Shown in pieces: positions 23,648-35,176 of a stretch of DNA of 64,000 nucleotides. Made by a program: the position numbers and the translations under genes. Within the stretch, counting starts at the first letter, position 1. Each line of letters begins with the position of its first letter. Below the pieces are notes generated by a model, which was given only the letters and a program-made list of their open reading frames with translations, searched no databases and was not told where the DNA came from. The DNA comes from Agaricus subrufescens (taxonomy: Eukaryota > Basidiomycota > Agaricomycetes > Agaricales > Agaricaceae), in contig CM057057.1 in NCBI GenBank assembly GCA_029945375.1, positions 3,162,001 through 3,226,000 on the forward strand. The letters run 5' to 3'.

Positions 23648-26600
23648 CTACCAATCCGGCCAAAGTTCCCGCAAGATGTTTGGATCTTCTTCAGGCATAT
23701 CGCATTGTTTCATCCATCTGTCCGGTATCTGTATAATATTAGTTGTTGTCATCTGTCACATTACCGAGATGAACTTTACCAGTGGGAAATAATGCTCCAT
23801 AGCACTGATGAATCTTTGTCGGTATTGTTTTGGCGTCACAATGGTTGGTTCTTTGCCAGCGCCCCACTCCTTGACCCAACTCTCAAGTTTTTTGTCCCAG
23901 GTATAAGTACGTATATAGTCTGAAACGAACAAAGATAAGATGATAAGTTAAGGGAGCTGGCGACTCACCAACTATACCGATGACCAGCTCATTATTGTGA
24001 CTGTCCACCTGTGTATTTATAAGCGTGGGTGCAGTAACTTCTCAATAGTGATTCGCGTACCCCACAAACCAGCGAATAGTCCATGACATTGATATCGACC
24101 AAAAACTTGCTATCATTGTACAATGCGCCTCGTAGAATACGCTTGGAATGTTCACGCATGTAGAAAGGATTAAGGTGTGCAGCTATGACGCGGTTTAATG
24201 ATAGAGGATCTTGAGGAAAAACTTCTACTCACTTTGTACCAGGTTCTCGTCTAGTAGTACCTCATTCTCTTTTCCAGTTGATTGAACATGACGATTTCGT
24301 GTGGAGCCTTTGAGGTCATATATCTTGATATCATTTTAGTAAGTGAAACTTAGCCGAGGCCGGGATGGCTGACCTTGGTGAACCGACGATTATAGAAGAG
24401 GTTCTCCATGACCAAGAGATTCATCTGTGTAGACTTGAATTTACCTGACCCTTTTCCTTTGCCTGCCTTTGGGAAAGTCAATTTGTAGCAACCGAAGACC
24501 TTCGCAAGCAATGTTGGCCGCTAAGGATAAGACATTATGTTAGTTTTAAAATTTTGGTGATGGAATACACATACATTAGCCGACACAGCGGACGACATGT
24601 AATCAAAGTAAGCAGGAGCAAAGCTTTCCATGGTTTGCACTTCAAACCTGGATAGTTCTTTTGCAATAAAACGATCATCTTAAATCTAGGTATAAGCACA
24701 GGACATCAAGAACAAAAATGAGTTTACCCAGAGTTTTGAGGAAGGCCGAGCCAGATTTTCCGCCACTAGCGTTCCATTTCACGCACCGAGAAAGTGATTC
24801 AACCATGCTCTTCTCACAGTCGTAGGTGCGCCTAAGGGCGTCAAACTGTTCGGGATAAAGTATAGTGCAGCTGATTGTAAATCCACCGCTTTCAAAACCT
24901 ATCATGTCGTTAAATCTTAAGCACGGATGCGATAATATTCGAACTCACTGATCGCCCAAGGCAACCTGGAAGATGGTAATCGTAGATCTTCGGTGGGGTC
25001 TGCAGAGTCAACAGGATCGACATTGACTACACCCCACGTCGAAGTTGATTCGGCAATAGACTTGTCATCTGGCATAAATAATTCTCCATCCGTCAATTTC
25101 AGTTGAGCTGTCTTCTTGTCAGCTCGAGATCTAGTCAGCATATCACGGTACTGTGGAGAACTAGGAAAAATTAGAGCGCTGAAGACACAAGCTTGTACCC
25201 TTCCTTACTTAAGAGCCAGCGCAATGATTGATGTAGGTTCATCGGTCCTCACTATCATCGAGGAATCCCTGAAAATATGCTCTGGATCGCTCATAGGATC
25301 ATCAAGTTGACGGGAGGGCTGCCAAAATTCTGATAAAGCCTTGAGTATGGAACTTGTTCCTGTCTGGGGCTCGACGTCAGAGGCAGGAGGGGTCCCAACG
25401 TCTGGCTTAGGGGAAGGCGGCAAAGACGGGGGTTCTATTGAGTCCAGTGTTGTCTTACGTAGCGGCTGCGGACCGTTTTCAACTGGTGAATCAGGGAACA
25501 CAGAAAGGGGTGGGGTAGGCTCTTGTGCCTCACTTGGTACGGTAGTCTCTGATGGCACGGAAGTTGGTAAAGGCGCAGTGGGAAGAAGCGGTTGCTGAGG
25601 AGCCGGAGGCACGAAGGATGACCCTTCTTCTATGTCCTCTCCTTCATCGTCAGCTTCGCTGGATGCATCAATATCTGGATCATCACGAAGGGCATCCTTA
25701 ACGCTGTCAAGAACTTCCACCGTAGCACGGGCGGAAGCAACAGGTCGGGCTCGTTTACCACGAATAATGTTGTACCGGCCCTTAGTACGTTCGGCCTCGC
25801 GACTCAGTCGCTCAAAGTTTTTCGCTATTGCCATGACTTTAGTAGTTGGCCCGGGGGCGCGGCGAAAGGAAGGCTTCGTTGACAAAGGAGGCCGGATAGC
25901 CGTTTTTTCCTTATTGCGACTGGGAATTCGCGCTTTTGGTTGTTTGGGCGGAGCCAAAAACGATCTCCCAGGAAGAGAGGGTGGGGAAGAGGCGCGACTA
26001 AAACGAACTTCTTTGTTTCTGTGTTGCCCAGGTCTTTTCTCAGGAGAAGTTTTTCTGGATGATTCATGAGAGTCTGGTACTTGACCAGAAGGAGCGGGAA
26101 TACGAGTGCCGGTGGGACCTGACCTCCTGTTGTGCATCAAATATCGGGGTGCGATATTCGCGGCGTAGCTGGACTCAAAGTCAGATGTAGATGTTTTCCT
26201 TGACATTACAGGATTGCGACCACGACGCAGATGCTTTCGTTGAACGGGATTGGGGTATTCTTGTTCACTTTCGGATACCACCGGTCGAGGAGGCAGTGCT
26301 GTTTTGGCCAGGTCGGACATGCTTTGAGGAGGGATGAAATCTTGATACTTTTTCACGAGCTCGGCAACGCTTGGTTGATTGACTGTTCTCTTGGGTAACC
26401 TTGATGCGCGCTGAGCAGTGGCTTCTGGAGGAGATGAATTTTCCTGGATGTACATCATTAAATCACAGCTTACTAGCTTATAGACTTAAATAACTTACAG
26501 GCGCAATGGGAGGCAAACCATCTATCGGGGTCTCTTTGCTATTAGTGCCAACGGTAGAGTCGCTGTCCACGCCGGATTTCTGCAATTTCAGGGAATGTTT

Positions 26601-29600
26601 GGTTGCGAGCGATGTGGGAGCCTCCAGCTCTTCAGGCTCCCGTGGCGCCAGTATTTCAGATGCTGGCCTCCCTAAAATCTTCTCTGAATCGTGTACAGGT
26701 GGGTCAGCCTCTGAGTCGGAAACCTCGGAAGCGGACGACGCGAAATGGTCAGTTTTTTCTCGTTTCTTGATGTATGGATCTTCCTCCGTTTCCGACGGAA
26801 GAACGGATGATAAAGAGGGGTCTGCAAGAAGACCAAGATTGGGCTTCGTGGGCCACATAGTCCTAAGAGCTGACGTTCGCCTGGTTGCTTTGTCAAATAT
26901 TGTGCCTGGCTTGGGTTTCGGCAAGCGATCAAAATCTTGTTGCAAGGCTACAATCTTGTCTTGCCTATATGCATGGACACGGTTCAGGGCCAGAGTATCT
27001 GTAGGGGCAGATTCCCTGTAAGTTTTGTTGATGAGTCGGCGGACATCTTCCCTCTCTGCTTCGGCGCGAGCGATGAAAGAGTTGACATCCATGTTTAACC
27101 GCGCATCAATTTCTTCATCACCAGTGGCCGCATCGAAACAAATGAGTCTTAATTCATCGATGAGATTGCTATACCAATTGAAATTGCTCCTTTGAAGTTT
27201 TTCGAAGTCCGAATTTTTGATTTCTAGAAGCGTTTCGTGCCGAACCTGTATACGGAACGGAGGAAACACAATATCATGCATGATTGCAGGGTCTGTCTGA
27301 AACCTGACGGTCATTCCTCTTGAAGCAAAATAACGGATATGGTGCTGATAGATATTGTGTTCGCAGCCGGCTCCCTGAACTAGCTTAACGTCGGCGGGGT
27401 AGAAATGCAGCTCCAGAAACTTGGCAAACGAATAGCGTTGCATCTCCGGAGATACAGGTATGAAAGGTGTAGCGGATCCACAAACTCTGCAGGCACTCCA
27501 GGTAGTGATGAGATCGGGAGCAGGTCCAAAAGTGCGGTTTACTATCTGACCGTCCCATTGTTCGACAGCAACGAACAGCCGTGTTTCGTTGTGAACATAT
27601 ACTTTGCAGTGACGTGCGAGTGGTTGATCGCAAGATTTCCCTTCGCAAATGGCCTTAGTGTCCAACAAATGTCCAAGGGTCTCAATGACGGCCTTCTCTA
27701 TGAATTGACCCAAGGTCAAATCATTCTCGCCATAGAATTGCATGCGAACGAGCTGCGGAATGAAGCATGCACGATGTTGACCAATCTCAGAGGTGGGGAC
27801 TATGTACTCCCATAGAAATATCTGCTGATATTTCTCCACCTCAAAATCATCTGGGTTTTTCCGTAAATACCATTCCCAAATTCGATGATGCTCTTCGTGT
27901 TTCCATTTTAAGTGGCGGTACTTGCTCTCAAGTGCAATGTTAGCGACAGTTTTTAAAGTTTCCGGAGGCTCCTCCGTTGGTGACTTCCCCGGGCTCGAGG
28001 GCTGACATCCCACAGGGTCCGCTGTAAGAGCTTCGGGGCAACAGCTTTCATCCTGGTCAGGTCGTGGGGACCCTTGTTCCGGGGTGAGAGACACGGGAAG
28101 TGCCTCAATCTGAGCAACAATATCGGCGCGATGAGGATCTTCGACAGAGAAAAGATCCGGTCTGGGAACTACTTGCTTCGCTTCTGACGTGGGTACAACC
28201 GGAGGCTTTTCTTCTTTCAGAACAACATCATCCTCCCATGCCCTCTTGGCTGTATGCAATTCATCATCCAACTCTTTCATCCTCAAAACAGGGAAGGGAG
28301 GTGCGAAGCGAAGAGTTGCAGAAACGGAAATGAAAGTGGTTCGATAAGGTTCGAGCGACTGGTCAATTCTGCGCGAAAGGCGAATCTGCTCGGCCTCTTC
28401 ACCAGGGATGTCGGGATCGATTTCATCCTCATCATCAAGGGAGGAAGAAGCCGAAGAAGCACCAGGCAAAGCCGGCGTTGAAGTCTTGGAATGAGGGGCG
28501 GCAAAAGAATGTGTCCGTTGCTGAAAGAGATCTACTACCTTGGGGCGCAGACCTAGACGTTTGCAGAGACTGAGGGGAATGGCTTCAGGATTGAAGGAGG
28601 GCAGGCTGATGACAGAGTCCTTCCACAAATGTGTTTCGAGCTTGAGATTGCGGACAATGAAAGTCAGAAAACGAGTAACCCGCTTCACGCGTCGCAAAGT
28701 TTCGATATCGCCGCCTCGTAAGATAATTGTACAGCCGAAGTTACTATTACATCCTTCGAAGCGCATATACGTTTTCCTTCGCTCTGGTATGAGCGGATGA
28801 TCGAAGGTTTGAAGTCGAAAACGTGCGCAGTGTCCGAGTCTTGGTTCAATGGCGAGTTTGTCGATAGAAGAGAATTCATCTCCCTGAGTCATCCTTGCTA
28901 TCGTTGAGATGGCACTGGGCTTCACATTACGAGCAACTACAATGTTATGTTTGACGAGTGCGTCTAATGCGAGCCTTGAGACCGTCTTCTCGACCAGAAC
29001 GACGTGCGGTCTAAGTGCTGCTATCCGACTAGCGAGGTTCCCTAGATATTCCTTCTCTTGACGAAGAATCTGCCCAAACTGCAAGTATTGGCCCTCAACC
29101 CGATGGAACTCAAGGGGAAACGTAACCAGCATGATCCGCGGGTTGTTCTGCGATCTGGACATCTGCTTGTGCGCTACATTCTTCGTAATGACAGCTCCAT
29201 TGACATGTTCAGAATCGCAGGGTCTTCCTCCCGGTATTTTTTTAATTTTGACATAGCGTCTGACATCCATATCCTCACCCTGTCGATACGGTATGGGAGT
29301 GAATGCCAACTCTTTGGCTATTCGCAAAGCTAACTTCAGAAGTGTTTCCTCCCATTCCCTTATATTAGGTATTTTCTCCTTGAGCAGCATCTGCCGCAGC
29401 ATTATTTTGAGGTGCGTCATAGACGCTAGGTTAAGTTCCTGCGCGTAACTTGAATTCCTTTAGTAAGTATTGCTGGGCAAGACCGAACTAGCTTACGCTG
29501 TGCTTTCCCTGCGTGTCCGCCAACCCGGTTCTATCACAGGCAGAAAGTTGTCAATCCGACTGTGAACGCGACTGCGAATGAACGGTGCAGCAATGTCAAG

Positions 29601-31110
29601 GTCAGTCGAGACTTGAAGCCGATGTCCATTTGATTGAGGACTATCAGCAACACGTTCTGGGGAACCAACGGGAAACTGGATAGAGCTTGTGGTCCCAGAA
29701 GTCTCGCTTGGTGTTACAACTGTGACTTCAGTTGGAAAGGTATTTGGTTCTGGGGTTCCTGTTATTTCTGAATGGAAATTCTCCAAGGAACCCTGGTCGG
29801 CCACACCCTCGTCAGATAATGCCCTCCGAAAAGGTGCCGGATTGGTTTGAACTGACGCCCATGCCGAGTCAGTTTCCCTCTGCTGAGGGGGAGGTGTCAT
29901 TAGTTTATAAATGTCATCCTCTGAGCGATAAAAGTTTTTTTGTGTCTCCGCAATGGAATATAGATTGAACGGCTCGTCGGTACGACCAAAAAGTTGAGAA
30001 GCGGCAAACGGAGACTGAGGATGACCCAGACTAGGAAGGGCATCCACTCCAAGCTGATGAGCTGGGAATGTTACCGATGAAACAATGGAACGTCTGTCAT
30101 CCTCATCATCTTCATCGACCTTGGCTAGCTTTTCAAGACACAAGTTGCAGACACGAATCATTCCGTTCTGTCCAAATCGAGTACCTTTGATGATATTGGA
30201 AGCGCAACGAGAACAGAAAATCTGCCCTTTTGATTTGTGAAGTCAGCGATGAATCTATATGGTTAGTCTCAACCTTACCACAGATCCTGCAATGATGCTT
30301 GCGTCGCCATGCGGTAAACACACCCTTACAATCATAACATTCCTTGCAATTTTCGTCGTCCATCCAGTAATCCTTTGACAGACCTGAAGGACAATGAGCA
30401 GCTAGACCTTTGAACTTGTGAAAAAACGTACCCTCGCCCCGCAGTCGCCGCATCACCTTGGACACTGAACCAGAACGATGTAAGCTAGTCGTGGTTCTGA
30501 TACTTCTAGCGTCGTCTTGGATGGGAAAGCCAGGGATAGAAGTACCAAAAGATGCGCCTTCTCCCACATCATAGATGGGAGAATATAAAGCACTCCGTCG
30601 AGGAAGAGACGGATCATATTCTACAGAGAAGGTGGGAATTTCGGATTGAGCTGGGGTTAACGAGACCAATGGAGGTGCGACTTGGGCTGGAGCAGTAGTC
30701 AGGGATAATGGTTTTTCTGTGACGTTAGATTTATTAGAGGAGTTCTGGCTGGGTATCGTTGTATAAGATGGACGGCGTTGGTCGAGAACTGGAGGATTGG
30801 CGGGTACATTGGAATCTCGGGTGGCGGGAGGCACTGTCGTTGTGTTGGTGGAATTCGTGAAAGTATTCTTGACTCGTGACAAAAGGGATGTAATGGTGTA
30901 TAACGTCTGTTCATTCTCGTCCTCCTCAGCAAAGGGATTGAAGGAGGTCAAACTTGCAACATCGTCAAGCCTGGTACTGCTGCGAGAGCGCATAGACTGC
31001 CCGCTGAAAGACCCGATGGGTGGGGTGGTAACCGACATGGACTCGGCGGGATGGCTCATGCAGGGAGACTCATACGGCCGAGTCTTATTGACGCGCCCGA
31101 CCTGGGACAT
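23648..31110 (-). CDS. FAB1: Fab1/PIKfyve, PI3P 5-kinase
   Basis: Makes PI(3,5)P2 on endosomes and the vacuole. Domains in order: a Ser-rich N-terminus; a FYVE finger (about 30430-30130) with [27 protein letters not shown] and [12 protein letters not shown], i.e. all zinc cysteines and the PI3P-binding RRKHHCR patch; a TCP-1/Cpn60-like domain (about 29420-28600) with [14 protein letters not shown] and [19 protein letters not shown]; a Cys/His-rich region ([20 protein letters not shown]); a disordered linker; and the C-terminal PIPK kinase (about 25000-23648) with [24 protein letters not shown] and [15 protein letters not shown], so catalytic motifs look intact. It ends RELWPDW. The ATG at 31110 is taken; MSHPAESMS at 31059 is an alternative start. 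It is divergent from CSN2 with 100 bp between starts. Confidence 0.95.
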
Positions 31111-31210
31111 CAGCACGTGCTCCCAGACGCCACTCGAGAACTCAGACTCGTTTCGTCCCGCACTTTAGTTCCGTTGCAGAGCATCCCACAGCCCTTTGGG
31201 ATTCTCAACC

Positions 31211-33198
31211 ATGGATGATGATGATGCCGATTATATGCAGGGGTCCGATGATGAGGTACGATTATTCGGCTTTCAATCCCTCGATCACGCCCTCAGGGTA
31301 CTAGGACTATGGCTTCGATTACTCTGATAACGATGAAGAGGCCAATGAATCAGGAAGCGTCGACATTGAGAACATGTACTACAAGGCTAAATGTAAGCTC
31401 GACTGATCAAGGCTACCTTGCGTTGCCACTCTTACACGACAAGCACAGCAAAGAAAGAGGACAACCCAGAAGACGCACTGAAAGACTTTCAGGCCATTGT
31501 TGAACAGGAAGAAGAGAAGGGAGATTGGTACGGAACCAATTCATTTCTCGTCGCATATCAATTAATCCAGTGCTAGGGGTTTCAAGGCCCTAAAGCAGTC
31601 TACTAAGTTGCTTTTCCTCGTGTTACGGCGGCCGCAAGACGCTCTTAAAGCATACACACAACTCCTGACTTACACTAAGTCCGCTGTCACCCGCAACTAC
31701 TCAGAAAAAACAATCAATGGCATATTAGATTACGTTGGCGGTGGGAAAGGCGGTCTAGTGGAGGTCGACATCCTCGAGCAGTTCTACCAAGTGACCAAAA
31801 AAGCCTTGGTCGAAGCCAAGAATGATGTGAGCTTCTTCTATCTTCTTCAGTCTTAGTCCGAGAGCATTGAACGGTACCAAAGCGCCTCAGCGTGAAGACG
31901 AACCTCAAATTGGCCAAGCTATGGCTTGATCGTAAAGAATACAATCGCTTGTCCAAGGTACATTCCTATAATTTTTATCAGATCATCTACTGACTTAATG
32001 CCCGATCAGCTCATTCGTGATCTGCATAACGCCACATCTGCTTCAAGTGACGCAGATGATCAGTCTCAGCGCGGCACCCAATTACTCGAGGTCTATGCAC
32101 TAGAGATTCAAATGTACAATGAAACACGAAACTATAAGAAGCTCAAAGTTGGTACCTTGCTGAACCACGCCCACTCTCGTTGACGGGTGACGCAGGAAAT
32201 TTACAATGCCACAAATGATATCCGTTCCGCCATACCCCATCCACGAATCATGGGCGTTATCAAAGAGTGCGGCGGCAAGATGTGGATGGGTGAACGTAGG
32301 TGCACCCGGTTCAGCTCTATGGTACGGTGTCATTCAACCTTACTAGGTCAGTGGAATCGGGCTAGTGAAGACTTTTTCGAGTCGTTCCGCAATTATGATG
32401 AAGCAGGTTCACCCCAGCGAATACAAGTCCTCAAATACCTCGTTCTTGCCAACATGCTCACAGGCAGTGAGGTGAACCCATTTGACAGTCAGGAGACGAA
32501 ACCGTAGGTCTTCATTGAATGAGTCGATGATGTAACTCAATGTCATTTAGATACAAGAGTGACCCTCAAATCAAAGCAATGACAGACCTCGTCGATGCCT
32601 ATCAGCGACGAGAAGTTCATCTTGCGGAAAAGATTTTACGAGGTACTCCTCTTTGACTGCAATTCTTTTTCTCTACCAACGTTTGATAGACAACAGGTCA
32701 ACAATCATGGACGATTCTTTCATCCGTCTGTATATTGGTGAACTCCTTCGTAGTTTACGAACTCAATACCTCATCGATCTCATAAAACCATACACACGAC
32801 TAGAGCTGTCGTTCCTCGCCAAGGTAGCGGTTTTTTCAAAATTTGGATTTAACAAGGAAATTCACGGTGCAGTAGCAATTGAATGTTGATGTCCAGGAAG
32901 TCGAGGAACTTCTCATCGGCTTGATTCTCGAAGGTAAAGTAGAAGGGCGTATTGACCAAGTTGGCATGCGCTTGGAACTTGACTCAAAGTAAGCTTTTCA
33001 AATTCTTCAATCATATGCAGTCCTAACGATCTATATGTTAGACAAAGCTTGGAAAAGAAGCGGTATACTGCGTTGAATCAGTGGACCGATGCGCTTGAGG
33101 CAGTTCACGCAGCAGTTGTCGGCAAAACGGCATCCACAGGTCGGCCAGGGGATCCGTCGATGATAGGGCACGAAATGTTCCAGGATAGATGGGGTTAG
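31211..33198 (+). CDS. CSN2: COP9 signalosome complex subunit 2
   Basis: CSN2 is a PCI-domain subunit of the COP9 signalosome, which removes Nedd8 from cullins. The protein begins [20 protein letters not shown], then ENMYYKAK and [20 protein letters not shown], the characteristic acidic CSN2 N-terminus, followed by helical repeats ([33 protein letters not shown]) and the PCI region ([40 protein letters not shown]). It ends near [14 protein letters not shown] with a basidiomycete-specific extension to DRWG. Around ten short introns. The order of motifs and the length match the family, so the assignment is firm. Confidence 0.94.
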
Positions 33199-33348
33199 GA
33201 CTCAGATGCATGTGTTTCGATTAATTATTTGATGGCTATTTGTTCTAGTAATTGGGATGGACTGCAACGGGAAACTTGGCGAGGTGGCATCGAAGGCTAT
33301 TATTCTAAAGTCAGTGTCATCCTCATTAAGTGGTTGGATGGAGTGTAC

Positions 33349-33909
33349 CTATATAGGGCGCTGTATAGGTTTCCATTCGTAATTCCAACCAGAAAGCGGA
33401 GGGGTATCTGCGGGTACGCGCAACTCTCGCGGAAATAAGCCGCGGACCCTAGCCTCTAACGCTCGCAACTCTGACGAACGGACAGTTTTCGCAAGCTCCA
33501 TCTCAGCTGCCGTTCGTGCCCTAGGATCTTCTTGCCTATTGGCTTCCATGTACAGTCTGGTATCAATTTCCTCCAGTGTTTCCATAGCTTTCTTCATACA
33601 CTCAAACTTCCGTGCCAGTTCCGCTTCGCGGCGTTTGCGAATCTGGCGTTTGTGGAGGAGCCATGCACGCTCGATAGTTTGGTGTGCTTGCACTGACGGA
33701 ATGGCATGTTGGATGGCTTGACCGACATCGGGTCGCCAAGTGCCGACAGGTGTTGCTCTATTGCGAATGTTGCTTGGATAAAGCACGCGACGGATGATTT
33801 CCTTTTTAGGGTCTGACATGGCTTCCGGTCGCCCGGCATAGTGGCGTATGGATGTCTGCAGAATGCGCAGTGAGTGTGGGATGCGGCCTTGCGCAAGGTG
33901 GGGAAGCAT
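33349..33909 (-). CDS. MRPL28: Mitochondrial large ribosomal subunit protein mL40 (MRPL28-like), 186 aa
   Basis: A structural protein of the mitochondrial large ribosomal subunit. It is a single uninterrupted frame from the ATG at 33909. The Arg-rich start MLPHLAQGRIPHSLRILQ is a plausible import presequence. The family core is KEIIRRVLYPSN, then TIERAWLLHKRQIRKRREAE and CMKKAMETLEEID, with the C-terminal PLSGWNYEWKP. The assignment rests on the IERAWLLHKRQ...REAEL helix typical of mL40. It is divergent from the uL1m gene (128 bp between starts), suggesting shared control of two mitoribosome genes, and convergent with CSN2. Confidence 0.85.
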   Translation of the reverse strand: MLPHLAQGRIPHSLRILQTSIRHYAGRPEAMSDPKKEIIRRVLYPSNIRNRATPVGTWRPDVGQAIQHAIPSVQAHQTIERAWLLHKRQIRKRREAELARKFECMKKAMETLEEIDTRLYMEANRQEDPRARTAAEMELAKTVRSSELRALEARVRGLFPRELRVPADTPPLSGWNYEWKPIQRPI

Positions 33910-34037
33910 TTTCGGGGGCGTGTCGGTGGTGAGCGAAAACAGACCGTCCGGACATGAAAAAAGAGCTTACATCATCGGGTTCACGGGACTGCAAACTGGG
34001 CGGAGACGGGCTCAGCGCGTCGTGAATTGCTGCTGAA
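33910..34037. promoter_or_regulatory. Bidirectional promoter of two mitoribosomal protein genes
   Basis: The 128 bp between the divergent start codons of mL40 and uL1m must contain both promoters. No obvious TATA box is seen. Confidence 0.6.
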
Positions 34038-35081
34038 ATGCTGAGTCTCTTGTCCCGTTCTTGCCAGTGTCGGACACAGCCCAGGGTGAGTCACCAGCAC
34101 GCTACCTAAAATCTTGGCTGACTAGTCGCGCAATAGGTTACTCTATCGCGTATTCGTTCCTTCTCCTCTACCTTACCGAGCTTGGGCAAGCATGACAAAA
34201 AGTCTACCATTCGTGTTCCTTCGAAGAAAGCCGCTGCAGCAAAAGCCAGGCGAAGGGCTGCCGTAGCTGCTGCAGAAGATGCCAAGGCAGAGAAAATGAC
34301 GCTCGCTAGAGCCATTTCCGTACTACGGGTATGAATCTGCACTATTTATTTTAAATAACTCTCTGCTAACGACGTGATGCAGGCGGTCGAGGTCGCCTCA
34401 CCCAACAACACCTACGAGTTATTCATCAAAACACAAATCAAGTCCGGTATTGCTGTACCTAAAGGACGAGTCAATCTGCCTCGCGAAGCGAAAGCTGCAT
34501 CTGAGGAAAAGATTCTCGTCTTTGCTGAAGGGAGGCAAGCTGAAGAAGCCAGAAAGGCTGGCGCACACATCATTGGTGGAACAGAGTTGATCGACGGAGT
34601 GAGTGAGGACTTGTTTAGTCGATAGTCCTTGCGAACTTATTGCTTCATTCTAGATTGTCAACGGCCGTGTTCAAGCGACAACAATTTTGTGCACCCCAGC
34701 CCTCATTAAAGCCATTACACCAAAATTAGGGCGTGTATTGGGTCCTCTCGGTCTCATGCCCTCTGAAAGAAGAGGGACTGTCACGGATGATATAGCTGGC
34801 TATTTGCAACGCATTCAAGGGACTAGTGAATGGAGAGCAGACAAGGCTGGCAATATCCGAACTCCCATTGCCTTGGTAGGGTTTCACAACTATGAACGTT
34901 GATTATTCACATTTATCAATCTGCGCTTTCTCCTAGCTCCATTTTCCCATTCAAGATGTTGTTCAAAACATCCGTCATTTTCTTATGTCTGTTAAGAAGG
35001 TTACAGGAAATGCGAGAGACGCCGATACTCGAAGATCGAAAAACTCAGGGCCCCGACCTGGTATTTGCCCCCAAATATAAT
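34038..35081 (+). CDS. MRPL1: Mitochondrial large ribosomal subunit protein uL1m (MRPL1)
   Basis: uL1 forms the mobile L1 stalk that controls tRNA exit. Exon 1 is 34038-34085; the next begins after AATAG near 34138 and gives VTLSRIRSFSSTLPSLGK, an Arg/Ser-rich mitochondrial presequence. The core follows: VPSKKAAAAKARRRAAV, then AVEVASPNNTYELFIKTQIK, GRVNLPREAKAASEEKILVF, AGAHIIGGTELIDGIVNG and the L1 signature CTPALIKAITPKLGRVLGPL. The last exon (after about 34948) encodes FPIQDVVQNIRHFLMSVKKV and ends with a basic tail. It is convergent with the Rsm22 gene, whose stop is about 95 bp away. Confidence 0.92.
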
Positions 35082-35176
35082 CAATGAATAGATTTTCTGA
35101 TACATTCTTCAGTGACAACTATCAGCAAGGTTATGCTGAGTTCAACTCAAGGTCCTGGGATTCGTATATCAGATTT

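Noticed and set aside
33199..33348. Possible small gene between CSN2 and mL40
   Set aside because: Only 150 bp between two convergent stops; short frames there fit the 3' UTRs.
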